DNA of 64,000 nucleotides from Sporomusa sphaeroides DSM 2875 (GTDB taxonomy: Bacteria > Bacillota > Negativicutes > Sporomusales > Sporomusaceae), in contig NZ_CP146991.1 in NCBI RefSeq assembly GCF_001941975.2, forward strand, positions 2,032,524-2,096,523, read 5' to 3'. Below, one piece after another: positions 1-8,834 of the stretch. Under the pieces are notes generated by a model. It was given only the letters and a program-made list of their open reading frames with translations. It did not search any database and had not been told where the DNA came from. The translations under genes and the position numbers were made by a program. How positions within the stretch are numbered: position 1 is the stretch's first letter; every line of letters begins with the position of its first letter.

Positions 1-401
1 TTATGACCAATGACGGTGATTTGACGCATGCGCTGACCCACCCCAGTCATGAGATCGCCAAAACCTATTTAGTCAAGGTTCAGGGGTATCCACCTGAGGA
101 GAAGCTCGACAAGCTGCGGGCCGGTATTAAATTAGAAGATGGCATGACCGCGCCGGCAAAAATTAATATTGTGGACATCGACAGGGAAAAAGCGTTAACT
201 ACCATGGAATTTGTTATTTACGAAGGAAAAAACAGGCAGATTCGCCGGATGTGTGAAGCAATCGGTTTTCCTGTGAAGAATTTAAAGCGGGTTAAATTTG
301 CCTTTTTAACCTTGGAGGGAGTCAGACGGGGGCAGTACCGCCAACTGCTTGCCGGTGAGGTGGAAGAACTAAAACGCCTGGGCAAGAAAAAAAACAGTTG
401 A
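1..401 (+). CDS. rluB: 23S rRNA pseudouridine synthase, RluB/RsuA family, C-terminal part
   Basis: This is the 3' end of a gene whose start lies before the window; the reading frame is open to base 1. The family turns a uridine of 23S (or 16S) rRNA into pseudouridine. The visible part starts inside the conserved TNDG motif that follows the catalytic aspartate, then carries KTYLVKV and the C-terminal signature GKNRQIRRM followed by LKRVKFAF. The catalytic Asp and the N-terminal S4 domain would lie upstream. A strong terminator follows at once, so this ends a transcription unit. RluB rather than RsuA is inferred from the Firmicute setting. Confidence 0.9.
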   Translation, partial: MTNDGDLTHALTHPSHEIAKTYLVKVQGYPPEEKLDKLRAGIKLEDGMTAPAKINIVDIDREKALTTMEFVIYEGKNRQIRRMCEAIGFPVKNLKRVKFAFLTLEGVRRGQYRQLLAGEVEELKRLGKKKNS

Positions 402-408
402 TTTTTTC

Positions 409-440
409 ACCCTTATTTGGAAGTAAATAAGGGTTTTTTT
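409..440 (+). terminator. Rho-independent terminator after rluB
   Basis: A perfect 10-bp stem (409-418 with 425-434), a 6-nt loop and a T run to 440. It lies 8 nt after the rluB stop. Confidence 0.9.
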
Positions 441-481
441 GCTCAATTTCCTCAAATAATTAAGAAAAGCGAGTGTGACAT

Positions 482-1723
482 ATGCAGCAAGTTCTTATCA
501 TCGGCGGTGGAGCCGCCGGCCTTATGGCTGCCGTAAGCGCGGCTCAATATGGCGCTCAGGTAACGCTACTCGAAAAAATGAAAGATGTCGGACGTAAGCT
601 GCTTATTACCGGAAAAGGCCGCTGCAATCTCACGAATAACTGCGATATTCCTGAACTGGTGAAAAATATGACAGGGAATGGCTCTTTTTTATACAGCGCT
701 TTTCATGCCTTTACTAATCAGGATGTTGTTGATTTTCTTAATCAGGCCGGTTTGCCGACCAAGGTGGAACGCGGCGGGCGGGTTTTCCCGGTTAGTGATC
801 AGGCCAAAGATGTTATTAGCATCTTTACTAAAGAACTGTCCAAACTACAGGTTAACGTAAAAACAAATCAAACAGTTAAAAAACTAATTATAGAAGATGG
901 CCGGGCTGTTGGTGTTATTACAACAGAGGCCGAATACCGGGCCGATGCCATAATTATTACGACAGGCGGCGCCTCCTATCCCGGTACAGGTTCGTCAGGT
1001 GATGGCTACCGGTTAGCGCAGGCTGCCGGACATACCATTGTGCCGCTGAAGCCGTCACTGGTGCCGCTGGAAGTTGCGGAGGAATGGATAACTGAACTGC
1101 AAGGTTTGTCGCTTAAGAATGTGACAGCAACTGTGTTAAGTGCCGGCAAAAAAGCCGCCGAAGAATTTGGCGAGATGTTGTTTACCCACTATGGTCTGTC
1201 CGGCCCCATTATTTTGTCATTAAGCAAAAAAGTGTCTGAGCTCTTTGCCGCTGCTCCGGATCAGGAAGTGACGATAACCATCAATCTTAAGCCGGCTCTT
1301 AGTACGGAGACTTTGGACAAGCGCCTGCAGCGTGACTTTGCCAAGTTTACCAGAAAGCAGTTGAAAAACTCTCTGCACGAACTGCTGCCTGCCAAACTAA
1401 TTCCTGTTGTCATTGATTTGTCGTTTATTGACCCGGATAAATTTGTCCATCAAATTACGAAAGAAGAGCGAATGCGCCTGCTAACCATACTTCAACACCT
1501 GACGTTTACCATTTCGCAAACCAGGCCGGTAGCTGAAGCTATAGTAACGGCCGGCGGTGTCAGTACCAAAGAAATTGATGCAAGGACCATGGAATCAAAA
1601 TTGATACCCGGTTTGTTTTTTGCCGGTGAAGTTATTGACATAGACGGATACACCGGTGGTTTTAATTTGCAAGCCGCTTTTTCTACCGGCTATGTGGCCG
1701 GCAGGTCTGCTGCCGGGAGCTAA
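482..1723 (+). CDS. FAD/NAD(P)-binding oxidoreductase of the BaiN/HI0933 (YhiN) family
   Basis: A 413-residue flavoprotein of the aminoacetone oxidase / HI0933-like family. The N-terminal Rossmann motif GGGAAGLMAA binds FAD, followed by the family signature GKGRCNLTN (about residues 41-49). TGGASYPGTGSSGDGY lies near residue 160 and the C-terminal FAD motif GEVIDIDGYTGGFNLQ near residue 380. The length is normal for the family. The substrate is not known for most members; BaiN of gut clostridia reduces bile-acid intermediates, but that role cannot be assigned here. It stands alone behind the rluB terminator and is followed by an unknown membrane protein. Confidence 0.88.
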   Translation: MQQVLIIGGGAAGLMAAVSAAQYGAQVTLLEKMKDVGRKLLITGKGRCNLTNNCDIPELVKNMTGNGSFLYSAFHAFTNQDVVDFLNQAGLPTKVERGGRVFPVSDQAKDVISIFTKELSKLQVNVKTNQTVKKLIIEDGRAVGVITTEAEYRADAIIITTGGASYPGTGSSGDGYRLAQAAGHTIVPLKPSLVPLEVAEEWITELQGLSLKNVTATVLSAGKKAAEEFGEMLFTHYGLSGPIILSLSKKVSELFAAAPDQEVTITINLKPALSTETLDKRLQRDFAKFTRKQLKNSLHELLPAKLIPVVIDLSFIDPDKFVHQITKEERMRLLTILQHLTFTISQTRPVAEAIVTAGGVSTKEIDARTMESKLIPGLFFAGEVIDIDGYTGGFNLQAAFSTGYVAGRSAAGS

Positions 1724-1780
1724 TAATGTAAAGGACGTAAGGCATTTTAGTAGAGATGAACTGCGATAGGGGGCTTTAGG

Positions 1781-2338
1781 ATGGAGAACCGAAATGACAA
1801 GTTCCGCCGTAAGCATTTCTATGTTATCGACCGGCTGCTCATCAAACTGGCCACTGCAGCTGTTGTTTTGCTGCTGGTAGTGCAAGTTCTCCTTGTGCAT
1901 GGCGAGGCCCGAAAATATCTCTCGTTGGTAGATAAACTGGAGGGCGAGCAAATCACTTCTCCTGCCACTATGTATGCTGCCGATGTGCCTTTGCCTAATG
2001 CTGACCGGACTATGAACACGGTAAACAAAGTTGTCGCCAAGTCGATGCGTACGCTGCGGCCGGGGAAGAAAATTACCATCCGGATGATTAACCCGCCGGC
2101 CGGTGTTGATGCGATTGTTACCGTAAACGGGGAAACGGTGGGCAATTTTGGCAAAGGTGAAGTTGAACTTACAGTATATGAAGGCGATTATATCGAAATT
2201 GACGCTGTTAGAATTAAAAAAACTGCCCAGTTTATTATTGATACCCATAAAAATGATCTGGTGTATCCTGTGGATGGTATTTTACTGGAAAATCAAAGTA
2301 ATCTTGTGGTGGTAGGGAAGGTAATTTTTAAACGGTAA
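1781..2338 (+). CDS. Unknown single-pass membrane protein
   Basis: Not recognised. The 185-residue protein has a basic N-terminus, one hydrophobic segment at about residues 22-40 (LATAAVVLLLVVQVLLV), and a soluble region of probable beta structure outside the membrane. The start follows a purine-rich RBS (AGGGGGC). It is a type II topology candidate of FtsL/DivIC-like size, but no septum-protein motif or coiled coil is seen. It sits between the flavoprotein and aroF and may be transcribed with either. Confidence 0.7.
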   Translation: MENRNDKFRRKHFYVIDRLLIKLATAAVVLLLVVQVLLVHGEARKYLSLVDKLEGEQITSPATMYAADVPLPNADRTMNTVNKVVAKSMRTLRPGKKITIRMINPPAGVDAIVTVNGETVGNFGKGEVELTVYEGDYIEIDAVRIKKTAQFIIDTHKNDLVYPVDGILLENQSNLVVVGKVIFKR

Positions 2339-2460
2339 TACGCCGCAAGGGTGAATTATTTACGGAAATTCGGCAATAAACTGCGGACGTTGGAGGAGAA
2401 TTTTTACCAGGCAGGGAATTATACTAAAGCATATTTTTGGAGATATTGTGGAGGCCTGTT

Positions 2461-3489
2461 ATGATTATAATGATGAACACTCCCACTACCGGCCAGGTTA
2501 ATCGGGTAATGGACAAGCTTCGACAGTTGGGCTTGGATGGTCACTCGATAACTACCGCAGATAAAACAATTATTACAGCCAGTGGTGACTTATCGGCCTG
2601 TAATCCCGATCTATATGAAAGAATGCCAGGCGTTGATAAGGTAGTTATTGTTGCAAAACCTTATAAATTAGCCAGTCGGGAGTTTCAACAGCACAATACT
2701 ATTGTTACGGTTGGCACTGCCAGTTTTGGCGGAGAAAACATCCCCGTTATTGCCGGGCCTTGTGCAATTGAAAGCTATAAACAATTACAGCAAGCTGCTG
2801 CCAGCGCCAAAGAGGCCGGGGCGGCAATGCTGCGGGGCGGAGCATATAAACCGCGTTCTTCACCCTACAGTTTTCAAGGGCTGGAAAAAGACGGTCTTGA
2901 AATTATCAGGACGGTTGGTCAGGAAGTAGGTTTGCCTGTTGTTTCAGAGGTAACCGATCCCCGTAAAGTAGAATTAATTGCCCAGTATGTAGATATGCTG
3001 CAAATTGGTACACGCAACATGCAAAACTTCGTACTGCTCAAAGAAGTAGCGTTAGCCAAAAAACCAGTTCTGCTAAAGCGTGGTTTGGCAGCTACGATTG
3101 AAGAATGGCTCATGGCTGCTGAATACATTATGTCAGGCGGCAACGATCAAATCGTATTGTGTGAGCGGGGCATTCGTACCTATGAGACCTATACACGCAA
3201 TACGCTGGATTTGAGTGCTGTGCCGGTAATAAAACATATAAGCCATTTGCCTGTTATTGTTGATCCAAGCCATGGCACAGGCAGTTGGCGGTGGGTTAGT
3301 CCTATGGCCAAGGCTGCAGTTGCCGCCGGTGCTGACGGCTTGCTGATAGAAATGCATCCCTGCCCGGAGGAAGCCTTATCTGACGGACCTCAGTCACTCA
3401 CGCCAGGAAATTTTGCCCAGCTCATGGAAGAACTGGACAAATTAACTGCCGCACTTGGTCGAACCGTAAATAAAAAGAAAAATAAGTGA
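2461..3489 (+). CDS. aroF: 3-deoxy-7-phosphoheptulonate (DAHP) synthase, type I-beta
   Basis: Condenses phosphoenolpyruvate and erythrose-4-phosphate to DAHP, the first step to chorismate. The 342-residue protein has an N-terminal ferredoxin-like regulatory domain (about 1-70), as in the Thermotoga enzyme, then the TIM barrel with [18 protein letters not shown], the KRG motif and DPSHGTG. I place the start at the ATG at 2461, preceded by GGAGG, rather than at an in-frame TTG at 2437 that has no RBS. It heads a tight run aroF-aroA-cmk-plsC. The N-terminal domain suggests feedback control by an aromatic amino acid; this is inference from the family. Confidence 0.95.
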   Translation: MIIMMNTPTTGQVNRVMDKLRQLGLDGHSITTADKTIITASGDLSACNPDLYERMPGVDKVVIVAKPYKLASREFQQHNTIVTVGTASFGGENIPVIAGPCAIESYKQLQQAAASAKEAGAAMLRGGAYKPRSSPYSFQGLEKDGLEIIRTVGQEVGLPVVSEVTDPRKVELIAQYVDMLQIGTRNMQNFVLLKEVALAKKPVLLKRGLAATIEEWLMAAEYIMSGGNDQIVLCERGIRTYETYTRNTLDLSAVPVIKHISHLPVIVDPSHGTGSWRWVSPMAKAAVAAGADGLLIEMHPCPEEALSDGPQSLTPGNFAQLMEELDKLTAALGRTVNKKKNK

Positions 3490-3523
3490 TGAGAGGGAGT
3501 AGTATAGTAGTATGGGAGAAAAT

Positions 3524-4810
3524 ATGAAAGTTACGGGAACAACCGGTCTGAAAGGGACTGTCAATATTCCGGGAGATAAGTCGATATCGCACCGCAGTAT
3601 TATGCTTGCCGGTCTTGCTGATACGCCTGTAAAGATAACAAATTTTTTGCATGCCGCCGACTGTTGGTCAACGATTGACTGCATGCGGGCGCTTAGAGTA
3701 CGTGTTGAGCAAGGCGATGCAGGGGTTCTTACTGTTACAGGCAATGGGTTTTACGGACTGCGTGAACCGCATGAGGTACTTGATGCCGGTAATTCGGGAA
3801 CAACAATAAGACTGATGACAGGTTTATTAGGAGTTCAGCCGTTTTTTAGCGTTATGACTGGTGATGCTTCCCTGAGAAAACGCCCGATGGCCCGGGTTAT
3901 AACACCACTGGCCAGGATGGGAATAAACGTTAAGGGGCGTGAGCAGTCACGGTATGCTCCCTTAGCTATTTTGGCAGCCGAACAAATACAAGGCATTGAA
4001 TATGATATGCCTGTTGCCAGCGCGCAAGTAAAGTCAGCCATACTATTGGCAGCACTATTTGCCAACAGCCCGACTATTGTTGCCGAACCAATGCCTTCAC
4101 GCGATCATACTGAGCGCATGTTTGAAACCTTCGGCATACCTGTTAAACGGGAGGGTAACAGTATTATCATTGAGCCTGTACAAAAGGTTGACGCCCCGGA
4201 GCAAATTGATGTCCCGGGTGATATCAGCTCAGCAGCCTTCTGGCTGGTAGCTGCCTCCATTATTCCTAACAGTCAATTAGTATTAGTCAATGTGGGCATC
4301 AACCCGACCCGCACCGGTATTCTCGATATATTAACCCAAATGGGTGCAGATATAACGGTTACCAATGAACGCTGGAGCGGCAGAGAACCGGTAGCAGATA
4401 TTATTGTTCGTTCGGCTAAGCTGCAGGGCGTAACCATTGGCGCCGAGATTATCCCGCGTCTTATTGACGAAATTCCGGTATTAACGGTTGCGGCTTTGTT
4501 TGCCGAAGGTCAAACCATTGTTACCGGCGCAGAAGAACTGCGGGTAAAAGAAACCGACCGTCTCAAGGCCGTTGTGCTCGAGCTTGGGAAGATGGGGGCC
4601 GCCATTGACGAAACTGCTGATGGCCTTATTATTAACGGACCGCAAAAATTAAATTTTGCCTCATGCAATTCCCACCACGATCACCGCATGGCCATGGCGC
4701 TGGCAGTGGCTGGTGCGGCTGCCCAAGGCGTCGAAATCGAAGAACCTGATTGTGTAAAAATTTCTTATCCTGACTTTTTTAGCATTCTGGCAGCATTAAG
4801 GCAGGAGTAA
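3524..4810 (+). CDS. aroA: 3-phosphoshikimate 1-carboxyvinyltransferase (EPSP synthase)
   Basis: Transfers enolpyruvate from PEP to shikimate-3-phosphate, the sixth step to chorismate. GDKSISHR (PEP and substrate binding), DAGNSGTTIRL, the LRVKETDR motif and HHDHRMAM near the C-terminus are all present; the GNSGTT form is typical of Firmicute enzymes. Two starts are possible: ATG 3512 (14 nt from GAGGGAG) and ATG 3524 (5 nt from GGGAG). I prefer 3524, giving 428 residues that begin MKVTGTTGLKG. It follows aroF closely and precedes cmk by 12 nt. Confidence 0.95.
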   Translation: MKVTGTTGLKGTVNIPGDKSISHRSIMLAGLADTPVKITNFLHAADCWSTIDCMRALRVRVEQGDAGVLTVTGNGFYGLREPHEVLDAGNSGTTIRLMTGLLGVQPFFSVMTGDASLRKRPMARVITPLARMGINVKGREQSRYAPLAILAAEQIQGIEYDMPVASAQVKSAILLAALFANSPTIVAEPMPSRDHTERMFETFGIPVKREGNSIIIEPVQKVDAPEQIDVPGDISSAAFWLVAASIIPNSQLVLVNVGINPTRTGILDILTQMGADITVTNERWSGREPVADIIVRSAKLQGVTIGAEIIPRLIDEIPVLTVAALFAEGQTIVTGAEELRVKETDRLKAVVLELGKMGAAIDETADGLIINGPQKLNFASCNSHHDHRMAMALAVAGAAAQGVEIEEPDCVKISYPDFFSILAALRQE

Positions 4811-4822
4811 AGGAGGCAATAA

Positions 4823-5497
4823 ATGAAGCCCTTAATCATTGCAATTGACGGACCGGCAGGCGCTGGCAAGAGTACGGTAGCAAAACTTGCCGCGCAAAAG
4901 TTAAACTATACCTATATTGACACCGGAGCTATGTATCGGGCAGTAGCCTGGCAGGCGCTTCATGAAGGTGTGGAACCTAATAACCGGGAGATTGCCGGTT
5001 TAGCCCGCAAGCTTGATGTAAAGCTGTCCTATGTGGATGGTAAAACCAAAGTGGCTGTGGCCGGACAGGATATTACGGAGGCCATCCGCACCCCTGAGGT
5101 CAGCCGGCTTGTAGCCAAGGTAGCGCAGGTACCTGAGCTTAGAGATGTTATGTTAAAATTGCAGCGGGAAATGGCGAGCCAGGGTGGCGTTGTTATGGAT
5201 GGCCGTGATATTGGCACTCATGTTTTGCCTAATGCCGACATAAAAATATTTTTAACAGCATCTATTGCCGAGCGGGCGAAACGCCGGTGGCGGGAACTGA
5301 CAGACAAAGGCTATACCATTGTTTTGGCTGAACTGGAAAATGAAATTGCCTGCCGGGACAAGGAAGACTGTGAACGGGAAGTTGCGCCGCTCATCGCTGC
5401 TGCCGACGCTATTCAGGTTGATACTACCCATTTGTCTATCGATGACACTGTGGAAAAAATACTAAACCTATGCAAGGAGAGGCAGACAAATGTATAA
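4823..5497 (+). CDS. cmk: Cytidylate kinase
   Basis: Phosphorylates CMP and dCMP with ATP. The 224-residue protein has the P-loop GPAGAGKST at residues 9-17, the substrate motif DTGAMYRA near 33 and DGRDIGT near 130. An AAAGGAGG RBS lies 6 nt before the ATG. The stop overlaps plsC by 8 nt, so translation is probably coupled. The aroA-cmk-plsC and cmk-S1 orders are common in Firmicutes; here the S1 protein is fused to IspH further on. Confidence 0.96.
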   Translation: MKPLIIAIDGPAGAGKSTVAKLAAQKLNYTYIDTGAMYRAVAWQALHEGVEPNNREIAGLARKLDVKLSYVDGKTKVAVAGQDITEAIRTPEVSRLVAKVAQVPELRDVMLKLQREMASQGGVVMDGRDIGTHVLPNADIKIFLTASIAERAKRRWRELTDKGYTIVLAELENEIACRDKEDCEREVAPLIAAADAIQVDTTHLSIDDTVEKILNLCKERQTNV

Positions 5498-6101
5498 CTT
5501 GGTTCATGTTATACTGCGCACCTTTTTCTCACTGGTATTTCGCTGGAAAGTGATTGGAGCCGAGAATATACCGGCAGGTGGTGTTATTATTGCGGCAAAC
5601 CATATCAGTCTTTGGGACCCGCCGGTGCTTGGTACCGCTATACCACGGAAAATTCACTTTATGGCTAAGGAAGAATTGTTTTCTAACCCTATATTTAGCT
5701 GGTTGATTACCAAACTAGGAGCTTTTCCGGTAAGGCGGGGAGCGGCTGACAGGAAAGCAATCCGTACCGCTTTGACACTGCTGGAGAACGGCTCTGTTCT
5801 CGGCATCTTTCCTGAAGGCACTCGCAGTAAGAGTGGTAAACTGGGTGCGCCGGAACCCGGATTTGCCCTGCTGGCGATTAAGTCCGGCGTGCCGGTGGTG
5901 CCGGCGGCGCTAATTGGCACCGATAAAGTCTTCCGGGACGGACACTGGCTGCCAGAATTTAAGGTGGTCTTTGGCAAGCCGATTATAGTAAGCCGTGACA
6001 ATAATACCCAAGATACTATGGAGGTCATGAGTATGCGAATTATGACAGAGATAGGTCTTTTGCTGGAGGCGGCCAATCCCTCGTCTGGCAAGCAGGTATA
6101 A
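5490..6101 (+). CDS. plsC: 1-acyl-sn-glycerol-3-phosphate acyltransferase
   Basis: Makes phosphatidic acid from lysophosphatidic acid at the membrane. The catalytic HX4D box is NHISLWD (about residues 36-42) and the glycerol-phosphate motif is FPEGTRS (about 110-116). The protein is 203 residues, normal for the short Firmicute type, with a hydrophobic N-terminus. It overlaps cmk by 8 nt and is the last gene of the aroF run; the histidine kinase follows after 4 nt and might be read through. Confidence 0.93.
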   Translation: MYNLVHVILRTFFSLVFRWKVIGAENIPAGGVIIAANHISLWDPPVLGTAIPRKIHFMAKEELFSNPIFSWLITKLGAFPVRRGAADRKAIRTALTLLENGSVLGIFPEGTRSKSGKLGAPEPGFALLAIKSGVPVVPAALIGTDKVFRDGHWLPEFKVVFGKPIIVSRDNNTQDTMEVMSMRIMTEIGLLLEAANPSSGKQV

Positions 6102-6105
6102 GTAT

Positions 6106-7830
6106 ATGGGAAATAGCACGATCGAAATAGTAGAAGTTCATTTATCGATAATCTTAGTGCAGCGTATTGCCATAATTGCCGTTTTTGCGTATGTATTATC
6201 ACATACACGGGCTTTTCGCCTGCTTTTTAAAGAAACTACTACCGGCCGGGAGAAGTTGGCACTTATATTTATTTTTTCGCTTATATCTATTGCCGGCACG
6301 TATTTTGGCATACCCATTGAAGGTGCGCTTGCCAATGTCCGGGATACCGGGGCAATTGCCGCCGGGCTCTTGGCCGGTCCGCTGGTAGGAACCGCTACCG
6401 GGGTAATCAGCGGCCTGCACCGGATTTACCTTGGGGGTTTTACTGCTGTGCAGTGCGGCATTGCCACCATAATCGGCGGTGTGATAGCCGGCTATGTTCA
6501 TATGCGTATTAAACCGAAAACGTCGGAATGGATTACCGGTGTAATTATCGGTGTTAGTGTAATCATGCTCAGTATGGGCTTGATTTTAGTATTTGCAAAA
6601 CCTTACGAAGCAGCCTGGTCGCTGGTGTCTCTTGTCGCTGTTCCCATGTCGCTGGCCAATGCCATAGGTATCGCGGTTTTTATGATTATTATTCATAACG
6701 CCAAAGAGCATCAGACCCAAATTGCCGCTTTGCAAACTCACAAAGCCCTCAAGATAGCCAATGCTACATTACCCCATTTCCGCCAGGGGTTAAATCCAAT
6801 CTCGGCTGAAAAAGTAGCTGCAAATATCTTAACTATGACCTCGGCTGCCGCAGTGGCAATCACCGATTTGGAACGAGTGTTAACCCATATAGGCCGTGGC
6901 AGCGACCATCATGCACAGGGCATGCGGGTGTTTACTAAATTAACTAAAGCCTGTTTGGCCCAGCAGCAGGTTACGGTAGCTCAGACGCAGGCAGAGATTG
7001 GCTGCACGGAACCGGCCTGTCCGCTAAAATCGGCGATAGTCGTACCGCTCTATTGCCGGGACGAGCTTGTTGGCACTTTGAAGATTTATTACGCGCGCGA
7101 AGAAGCGCTGACAGCGCTGGATATTGAATTTGCCCAGGGACTTGGCCAGGTATTTGGTACTCAGCTTGAACTGGCAGCCCTCCAACATAAAGCAGAGTTA
7201 ACGGCCAAAGCGGAGCTAAAAGCCCTTAGAGCTCAAATCAATCCGCATTTCTTATTTAATTCCCTGAATACGATTGTTTCTTTTTGCCGTACAAATCCTG
7301 AAAATGCCCGCAATCTTTTAATTGAGTTAAGCGAGTTCTTTCGGCGCAGCCTAAAAACAGCCCGGGATTTTGTCACCCTCAAAGAAGAACTTGAGCATGT
7401 GGATTCCTATCTCACTCTCGAACAAGCGAGATTTGGTTCGCGGCTAACCATTGAGCATGCCATAGATCCTGATACTCTGGATATATTTATCCCTGCTTTT
7501 ACCTTGCAGCCACTTGTCGAGAATGCTGTAAAACATGGTCTTCTGGCCAAAGTTGATGGCGGAACCATTAAAATTCTCGCGCAAATCATTGGCAGGCAGG
7601 TTGAGATTTCCATTACCGACAATGGTCAGGGTATCCCGGCCACCATCCAAAAACAGATACTGGAATATGGTTTTGGCAAAGGAGCCGGTGTTGGTTTAAC
7701 TAATGTTAATGAACGTCTCAAAGCGATATACGGCCCCAAACATGCACTTGCCATTGATAGTGTGGAAGGGCAGGGAACAACAGTGCTGCTCCATATACCC
7801 ATTGACATGGAGGTTGTGGTGAATGGTTGA
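6106..7830 (+). CDS. Sensor histidine kinase, LytS family (5TM-5TMR_LYT, GAF, His_kinase)
   Basis: A 574-residue membrane kinase. Residues 1-200 hold about six membrane segments of the LytS-type receptor domain. A GAF-like region spans about 225-355. The phosphoacceptor box INPHFLFN lies near residue 380, the N box (ENAVKHG) near 473, and G-box glycines (DNGQGIP, GVGLTNV) follow. The 8-bp overlap with the LytTR regulator makes this a two-component pair. LytS-type kinases often sense small carboxylates such as pyruvate (BtsS/YpdA in E. coli, LytS in Bacillus). The CstA-family transporter next door makes that reading plausible, but it is inference. The RBS is weak. Confidence 0.9.
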   Translation: MGNSTIEIVEVHLSIILVQRIAIIAVFAYVLSHTRAFRLLFKETTTGREKLALIFIFSLISIAGTYFGIPIEGALANVRDTGAIAAGLLAGPLVGTATGVISGLHRIYLGGFTAVQCGIATIIGGVIAGYVHMRIKPKTSEWITGVIIGVSVIMLSMGLILVFAKPYEAAWSLVSLVAVPMSLANAIGIAVFMIIIHNAKEHQTQIAALQTHKALKIANATLPHFRQGLNPISAEKVAANILTMTSAAAVAITDLERVLTHIGRGSDHHAQGMRVFTKLTKACLAQQQVTVAQTQAEIGCTEPACPLKSAIVVPLYCRDELVGTLKIYYAREEALTALDIEFAQGLGQVFGTQLELAALQHKAELTAKAELKALRAQINPHFLFNSLNTIVSFCRTNPENARNLLIELSEFFRRSLKTARDFVTLKEELEHVDSYLTLEQARFGSRLTIEHAIDPDTLDIFIPAFTLQPLVENAVKHGLLAKVDGGTIKILAQIIGRQVEISITDNGQGIPATIQKQILEYGFGKGAGVGLTNVNERLKAIYGPKHALAIDSVEGQGTTVLLHIPIDMEVVVNG

Positions 7831-8593
7831 TCAATTACGCACCATTAGAGTCATGATTGTTGATGATGAAGAGCCGGCACGCAGTGAGTTAAAATACTTG
7901 TTGGAAAGTTTTCGTGAAATTGAGGTTGTGGGTGAGTTTGCCGGTGGTGATACCGTCATCAACGCCATACCCTCGCTGAATCCGCACTTAATTTTTATGG
8001 ATATTGAAATGGCCGGCTCAAACGGTATCCAAATTGCCGAAAAAATGCATGCGGCTCAGATTGTGCCGTTGCTTGTTTTTGCCACAGCGCACGAAGAATT
8101 TGCGGTTAAAGCTTTTGATCTTAATGCCGTCGACTATTTATTGAAACCCTTTTCCGCCAAAAGAGTGGCAAAATGTATAGAAAAGGTTCGGGCATTATTG
8201 CAGGAAGCTGTGCAGACCAATTCCACCAAACGGGCCGGCGAGTTAGCAACAGTGCCTTATTCTCTGCAAAAATTGGCGATTGAACATAACGGCAAAGCTT
8301 TTGTAATTGACACAAAGGATATTATTGCCGTATATTGTGCCGAAGGCCAATTAGCCATCCGCACGGCCAATAAATGCTATTACTCCAATATGTCTCTCCA
8401 GGAGTTTTATTCTCGCCTGGATGAACAATTGTTTTTTCGTACCCATCGTGCCTATCTTGTTAATATAGAAAAAATCCGGGAGATAATTCCGTGGTTTAAC
8501 GGTACTTATAATTTGATCCTGGAAGGGTTGGCTGAAGAAGTGCCGGTCAGCCGCCAGCAGGTTCCCAAACTCAAAAAAATATTCGGTTTATGA
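7823..8593 (+). CDS. LytTR-family response regulator
   Basis: The 256-residue partner of the LytS-type kinase. The receiver domain (about 1-125) has the acidic pair DDEE near residue 12, the phosphoacceptor D60 in FMDIEMAG, a T in FATAHEE and K in LLKPFS. The LytTR DNA-binding domain fills about residues 150-256 (FFRTHRAYLVNIEKI, VPVSRQQV). It probably activates the downstream cstA-type gene, as LytTR regulators do for carbon transporters. The stop codon lies at the edge of a dispersed repeat. Confidence 0.92.
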   Translation: MVDQLRTIRVMIVDDEEPARSELKYLLESFREIEVVGEFAGGDTVINAIPSLNPHLIFMDIEMAGSNGIQIAEKMHAAQIVPLLVFATAHEEFAVKAFDLNAVDYLLKPFSAKRVAKCIEKVRALLQEAVQTNSTKRAGELATVPYSLQKLAIEHNGKAFVIDTKDIIAVYCAEGQLAIRTANKCYYSNMSLQEFYSRLDEQLFFRTHRAYLVNIEKIREIIPWFNGTYNLILEGLAEEVPVSRQQVPKLKKIFGL

Positions 8594-8637
8594 AGAAAAC
8601 ACGGCCAAGTTATATTTTCTGTTAGAATAAAAAAACA
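8591..8637 (+). repeat. Dispersed intergenic repeat, copy C (internally deleted)
   Basis: Begins at the regulator's stop codon with GAAGAAAACACGGC, then jumps to AAGTTATATTTTCTGTTAG and AATAAAAAAAC. These match the two ends of copy A (40005-40106) with the central hairpin missing. Confidence 0.6.
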
Positions 8638-8670
8638 TGTGTAACTATGTATACAAGAGTGTGCTGTTGA

Positions 8671-8704
8671 CCAGGATGATAGTGTATTTCATCCTGGTTT
8701 TTTG
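8671..8704 (+). terminator. Terminator after the two-component operon
   Basis: A perfect 9-bp stem CCAGGATGA / TCATCCTGG (8671-8679 with 8689-8697) followed by a run of seven Ts. It separates the sensor operon from cstA. Confidence 0.88.
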
Positions 8705-8723
8705 TCATTTCACGGCAGACGTA

Positions 8724-8752
8724 TTGCCTACTCATACACTATACTGTATCAT
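8724..8752 (+). promoter_or_regulatory. Candidate promoter of the cstA-family gene
   Basis: TTGCCT (8724-8729), 17 bp, TATCAT (8747-8752). The imperfect -35 and -10 fit a gene that needs an activator such as the neighbouring LytTR regulator. No clear LytTR direct repeats were identified by eye. Confidence 0.5.
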
Positions 8753-8834
8753 TTCAAATATAAGGGAATCTTCTGTGAAAGGGGGATTGTATTCACAAGG
8801 TTTAATTTTTAGATTCTGAAAGGAGGAATTATTT

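Noticed and set aside
1595-2248. 217-residue minus-strand reading frame
   Set aside because: It lies opposite the flavoprotein end and the membrane protein gene, has no RBS and an unlikely composition; a shadow frame.
2339-2460. T-box or aromatic amino acid attenuator before aroF
   Set aside because: The gap is only about 120 nt, without a terminator hairpin or T-box core.
8637-8819. 60-residue frame between the regulator and cstA
   Set aside because: It runs through the terminator and the cstA promoter and has no RBS.
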